Assembly: GCA_019454205.1 (NCBI GenBank)
Contig: CP075369.1
Span: forward strand, 682,001-746,000
DNA length: 64,000 nucleotides
Source of the DNA: Xanthobacteraceae bacterium
Lineage (GTDB): Bacteria; Pseudomonadota; Alphaproteobacteria; Rhizobiales; Xanthobacteraceae
Direction: 5' to 3'
How positions within the stretch are numbered: the stretch's first letter is position 1; each line of letters starts with the position of its first letter. The notes beneath the pieces are model-generated. The model had not been told where the DNA came from. It ran no database searches and was given only the letters and a program-made list of their open reading frames with translations. Shown in pieces: positions 61,556-64,000 of this stretch. The position numbers and the translations under genes were made by a program.

Positions 61556-61903
61556 GTGCGTCTGAAAAGTGCAATCTGGGTTGCAGCCTATGTCCGCCGC
61601 TGCAACATCGAAGGGGCGTTTGCCGCCGTGCGCCGCCGCGGCGCCGACGAGGCAGGCGCCATTTTCGTGAAGATCGCAAAGCTGGATGGTTCGGCTGCCC
61701 TGTTCGGGCCCGCGCCCCAGAGCGCTTTCGAGAGTTCGCGCCCCAACGAACACCTGTTCATTTCCTCGTTCGATAAAGGCTTCGTTGTGGAAGCGGACGT
61801 GGAGAAGCGCATCGAGCGCGAGGTCGGCTTCGATCCCGACCTGTGGCTGGTCGAGGTTGAGGACCGGGCCGGGCGCAACTTCCTGAACCTCGCGCAAGCC
61901 TGA
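61556..61903 (+). CDS. DUF1491 family protein
   Basis: A 115-residue protein, the DUF1491 family: a compact alpha/beta fold opening WVAAYVRRCNIEGAFAAVRRRG and closing LWLVEVEDRAGR. Function unknown. The start is GTG 61556, 10 nt after the peptidoglycan-binding gene, so it is the third gene of the kinase operon. The same kinase, peptidoglycan-binding and DUF1491 order occurs in other Hyphomicrobiales as far as I recall. Confidence 0.88.
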   Translation: MRLKSAIWVAAYVRRCNIEGAFAAVRRRGADEAGAIFVKIAKLDGSAALFGPAPQSAFESSRPNEHLFISSFDKGFVVEADVEKRIEREVGFDPDLWLVEVEDRAGRNFLNLAQA

Positions 61904-61937
61904 CCGGCGCATTCCGCCGCATGGAGGAAATCGCGCG

Positions 61938-61952
61938 TTAACAGGCTGTTAA
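61938..61952 (+). promoter_or_regulatory. CtrA-type binding site TTAA-N7-TTAA
   Basis: TTAA (61938-61941), 7-nt spacer, TTAA (61949-61952) followed by CC. This is the full alphaproteobacterial CtrA consensus, in a 104-nt gap and 56 nt before the ATG of a small protein gene. The position suits an activated promoter of that gene and the lipoprotein gene behind it. Confidence 0.65.
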
Positions 61953-62007
61953 CCCTAACCGTTCGTTACTTGGCCCAGGTAGACAGTGGTGAGGCCGGGA
62001 GGCCGCG

Positions 62008-62208
62008 ATGGGTCTGGTAGTCAGGTTTCCGTTGGAGAAGGCGAGAGCGTTGCCGCGCGCCGCGATTGCGGGCGAAGGCGGCTCGATCCTCGTTCTTCCC
62101 GTCATCCGCGTCGAACGCGAGAGCGAGGCGCAGCCGAAAGAGCAGGGTTCGAAACCGCGCTCGCGCGCCAGCGGCAAGATAAAGCGCCGCGCGCGCCGGC
62201 CGGCGTAA
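62008..62208 (+). CDS. Small basic protein behind a CtrA-type site
   Basis: A 66-residue protein with a short hydrophobic strand (SILVLPVIRVE) and a highly basic C-terminus (KPRSRASGKIKRRARRPA). The ATG is preceded by GGGAGG at good spacing. Its stop TAA overlaps the ATG of the lipoprotein gene by one base, implying translational coupling. No known domain; a nucleic-acid or membrane contact is suggested by charge only. Confidence 0.7.
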   Translation: MGLVVRFPLEKARALPRAAIAGEGGSILVLPVIRVERESEAQPKEQGSKPRSRASGKIKRRARRPA

Positions 62209-62963
62209 TGCCGCTCTTTCGTTTTCTCATTCTTTTCCTTGCCGCCGCGCTTGCCGCGGGTTGCGCGCGCTTGGGCGATTTCGACCGGCCCAATGCCTCC
62301 TTCGTTCATGATGAAGCGCTGCCGGTGGTGGGGCTGTTCCGGGCCAGCAACCGCGGCGAGCCGGTATCGCTCGCACCGCTGACGGACGACGAACAGGCAT
62401 TGCGCGATCTTGCCTATGGCATCATCTCGCCGCCGGTCGCGAAGCAGAAGTGGTTTCTCTCGATCACCGATCTGAAGACCTCGCGGGTCTATCCGAACAA
62501 CGATCCGCAATTCGAGGTCGAGAAATATGCCGATACGCTGATCGGCACGCCGTACCGTTCCTCAACCGCGCGCTACGCGCGGCTGGTGGAGGATATTCGC
62601 GTCGACAGCGTCCGCATTGCGCCGTTCTTCATCGTCGCGAAGCGCGTCGTCGACATGGACACCGCGCGCGAGCGTAGCTTGGCCGGTGTTACGCGGCTGA
62701 GCGGACGGGAGCGCGAAACCGCGATGGCGCGCATTGCCGAGAACCGCATGGTGATCGGCTGGGTTTACCGCCGGTTTGGCGAGCGCTCGCTTGCCTATCG
62801 TTATGCACTGGAGCGCCTGTTCATTACGCAACCAGCACCGGCCGCCGTAGATGCGGAGCGCGCACTGCGCGCGCTGGACGAACGGCTCACGAAGATTCCG
62901 GTGCTTTCGACGGAAGTGGCGCTCGCGCCGCCGCCGCGCAACGGCCAGATCGTCAAGGACTGA
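62208..62963 (+). CDS. Lipoprotein of unknown function
   Basis: A 251-residue protein with a lipoprotein signal: hydrophobic 3-17 and lipobox LAAGC (Cys19). The mature part is mainly alpha-helical, with an acidic/aromatic core (FEVEKYADTLIGTPYRSS, RLVEDIRVDSVRIAPFF) and basic helices. I do not recognise the family. Start ATG 62208 overlaps the preceding stop (TAATG). It is co-transcribed with the small basic protein and probably under the CtrA-type site; envelope localisation follows from the lipobox. Confidence 0.8.
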   Translation: MPLFRFLILFLAAALAAGCARLGDFDRPNASFVHDEALPVVGLFRASNRGEPVSLAPLTDDEQALRDLAYGIISPPVAKQKWFLSITDLKTSRVYPNNDPQFEVEKYADTLIGTPYRSSTARYARLVEDIRVDSVRIAPFFIVAKRVVDMDTARERSLAGVTRLSGRERETAMARIAENRMVIGWVYRRFGERSLAYRYALERLFITQPAPAAVDAERALRALDERLTKIPVLSTEVALAPPPRNGQIVKD

Positions 62964-62966
62964 TCC

Positions 62967-63515
62967 CTAGATAGGCTTGCAGCTCGCGTTGGCGAGGAGC
63001 GCACGGATGTCCGCGCGCGCTCCCGCTTCGCGCACGAAGGCGCGGATCAGCACGACCCCTTGCAAACTCGGCGACTCCACGATCAGCCGGTCGGCCGCGG
63101 TGATTTCCTCGTCGCGCGGCAGCGATGCGCGTTGCAGCGACGTCATGAGCTGTAGTTCGATGGCGCGCCGGTTCGCAGCGCGGTCATTGAGCGCGTAGAA
63201 CACGCGGCCCTGCTGCGTGTAGAACGCGACCGATGTCAGGTCCGGCGTCGCCGGAACGCGAAGCTGAAGCGGCCCGCGCGTCAGGTCGTATACGCAGGCG
63301 GCGAGCACGGTAGAGGGGTCCATCCGAGGCAGCACGGCTGCGAACGGCGTCGGGTCCGGGATCTGCACCACCTGATTACGTTCGCCGAGCCGCGACAGGC
63401 GCGTGAAGGCATCGTTCTGCGCGAGACGCGGCAGCGCGAAGATCGAAACGATATGCACTACGCCGCCGAGCACGAGTCCGATGACGAGGGGTAGCCAGTA
63501 GCGTCTCACGGGCAA
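62967..63515 (-). CDS. DUF1254-type membrane-anchored protein
   Basis: A 182-residue protein with one N-terminal membrane helix (about 8-28). The soluble part has ACVYDLTRGPLQLRVPA and a C-terminal segment with a terminal CysLys, matching the short DUF1254 proteins of Hyphomicrobiales. Function unknown. It overlaps the end of the DUF1214 gene by 10 nt; the two usually occur as a pair. Confidence 0.85.
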   Translation of the reverse strand: MPVRRYWLPLVIGLVLGGVVHIVSIFALPRLAQNDAFTRLSRLGERNQVVQIPDPTPFAAVLPRMDPSTVLAACVYDLTRGPLQLRVPATPDLTSVAFYTQQGRVFYALNDRAANRRAIELQLMTSLQRASLPRDEEITAADRLIVESPSLQGVVLIRAFVREAGARADIRALLANASCKPI

Positions 63516-64000
63516 CGCTCCTGCGTGATCTTCGGCATTTCCGCGCCTTCGCCGCGCGCGGTGATGCCGGAAGGAATATCGTAGAGCCGGACCACGACGG
63601 AGATTTGCTGGTTCTCTCCGGTGGGCAGCCAGTTGCCGGGCTGCACGCGCGGACTGAGCCAGATCTCGGTTTCGCCGTCGGTGTTGAACGTGATTTCCGC
63701 GCTGGTGAAACCGTAACGGCCTGCCGGATTCTCGATCAGCCTGCCGCGCCCGTCATAGACGGTGATGGTCCAGTAACGCGCCGTGAGAAAACGGCCTTTG
63801 ATCTTTGTAACGCAACGCCCGTCCAGCACGCGGCCACGGTCGTCGCTCGTTGCGGAGAACGCGATGCCTTCGGCCAGCGCGACCGGCAGTTCACCGGAAC
63901 GCGCGAAGATCGCGCGCGCGTATGGGTCGGCTTCCAGCGTTCCGCTTTTCGGCCAGGCCTGCCATGCGCCGATCCGCACCGCGCCGAAGCCGTTGTCGCG
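63506..64000 (-). CDS. DUF1214 domain protein, C-terminal part (5' end outside window)
   Basis: The frame is open to the window edge, so about 164 C-terminal residues are seen. IGAWQAWPKSGTLEADPYARAIFARSGELPVALAEG and the beta-strand pattern TVYDGRGRLIENPAGRYGFTSAEI (quoted in part) are typical of DUF1214. A GTG at 63979 is in frame, but the sequence upstream reads on as protein (DNGFGA), so it is not the start. It forms a pair with the DUF1254 gene that follows it. Confidence 0.87.
   Translation of the reverse strand, partial: RDNGFGAVRIGAWQAWPKSGTLEADPYARAIFARSGELPVALAEGIAFSATSDDRGRVLDGRCVTKIKGRFLTARYWTITVYDGRGRLIENPAGRYGFTSAEITFNTDGETEIWLSPRVQPGNWLPTGENQQISVVVRLYDIPSGITARGEGAEMPKITQERCP

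Overview
The window looks like a chromosomal segment of a high-GC alphaproteobacterium, most likely order Hyphomicrobiales (Rhizobiales) and close to the Bradyrhizobium/Rhodopseudomonas/Xanthobacteraceae group. This rests on recognised families rather than a database search: a TIGR03808-type Tat beta-helix protein, DUF5330, DUF1491, DUF6456 next to a stand-alone DnaA domain IV, a DUF1254/DUF1214 pair, a GTG/TTG-rich start repertoire and a full TTAA-N7-TTAA CtrA-type site. I see no rRNA, tRNA, CRISPR array, phage or insertion sequence. It reads as ordinary core/accessory chromosome.

Layout. 0-4 kb: tail of an SDR gene, a TerC-family membrane protein with a clear intrinsic terminator, a small membrane protein behind a hairpin that buries its ribosome binding site, and a MASE1 histidine kinase/FixJ-type regulator pair. 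4-8 kb (+): Pit phosphate transporter with its DUF47 partner, Nudix hydrolase, GIY-YIG protein, flavoprotein and a ModE-like regulator. 8-10.4 kb (-): a TonB-dependent receptor broken by one in-frame TAG, with a ModE-like operator upstream. 10.6-18.8 kb: acyltransferase, alpha/beta hydrolase, then an acyl-CoA operon of two acyl-CoA dehydrogenases, an SDR and a CoA hydrolase/transferase. 19-23.3 kb: cytochrome b561, then a tight four-gene operon (MDR dehydrogenase, PTPS/QueD-fold protein without the usual catalytic residues, GT4 glycosyltransferase, methyltransferase). This is the best candidate for an undescribed pathway.

23.4-26 kb: the glucan glucosyltransferase mdoH followed at once by an FkbM methyltransferase. 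26-33.3 kb (+): protocatechuate 3,4-dioxygenase (pcaHG), a three-gene TRAP transporter with an attenuating hairpin after the binding-protein gene, and an amidase, together suggesting uptake and cleavage of aromatic acids. 33.3-42 kb (-): TIGR03808 protein, then methylmalonyl-CoA mutase small and large subunits, a methyltransferase, MeaB and a pyroglutamyl-peptidase-like protein, split by a DUF817 gene on the other strand. 42-44 kb (-): folP-folB-folK and a DUF4332 protein.

44.7-58 kb: a HerA/YjgR-like ATPase, a receiver-domain protein, M20 peptidase, haloacid dehalogenase, a membrane glycosyltransferase-like protein, sodB, a disordered membrane protein, EamA exporter, oligopeptidase B, msrB, a stand-alone DnaA domain IV with DUF6456, and sufE. 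58-64 kb: DUF5330, a nested stem-loop, a PAS histidine kinase, a peptidoglycan-binding protein, DUF1491, a CtrA-box-preceded small protein plus lipoprotein, and the DUF1254/DUF1214 pair cut by the window edge. Functions are from family recognition by eye; no homology search was run.
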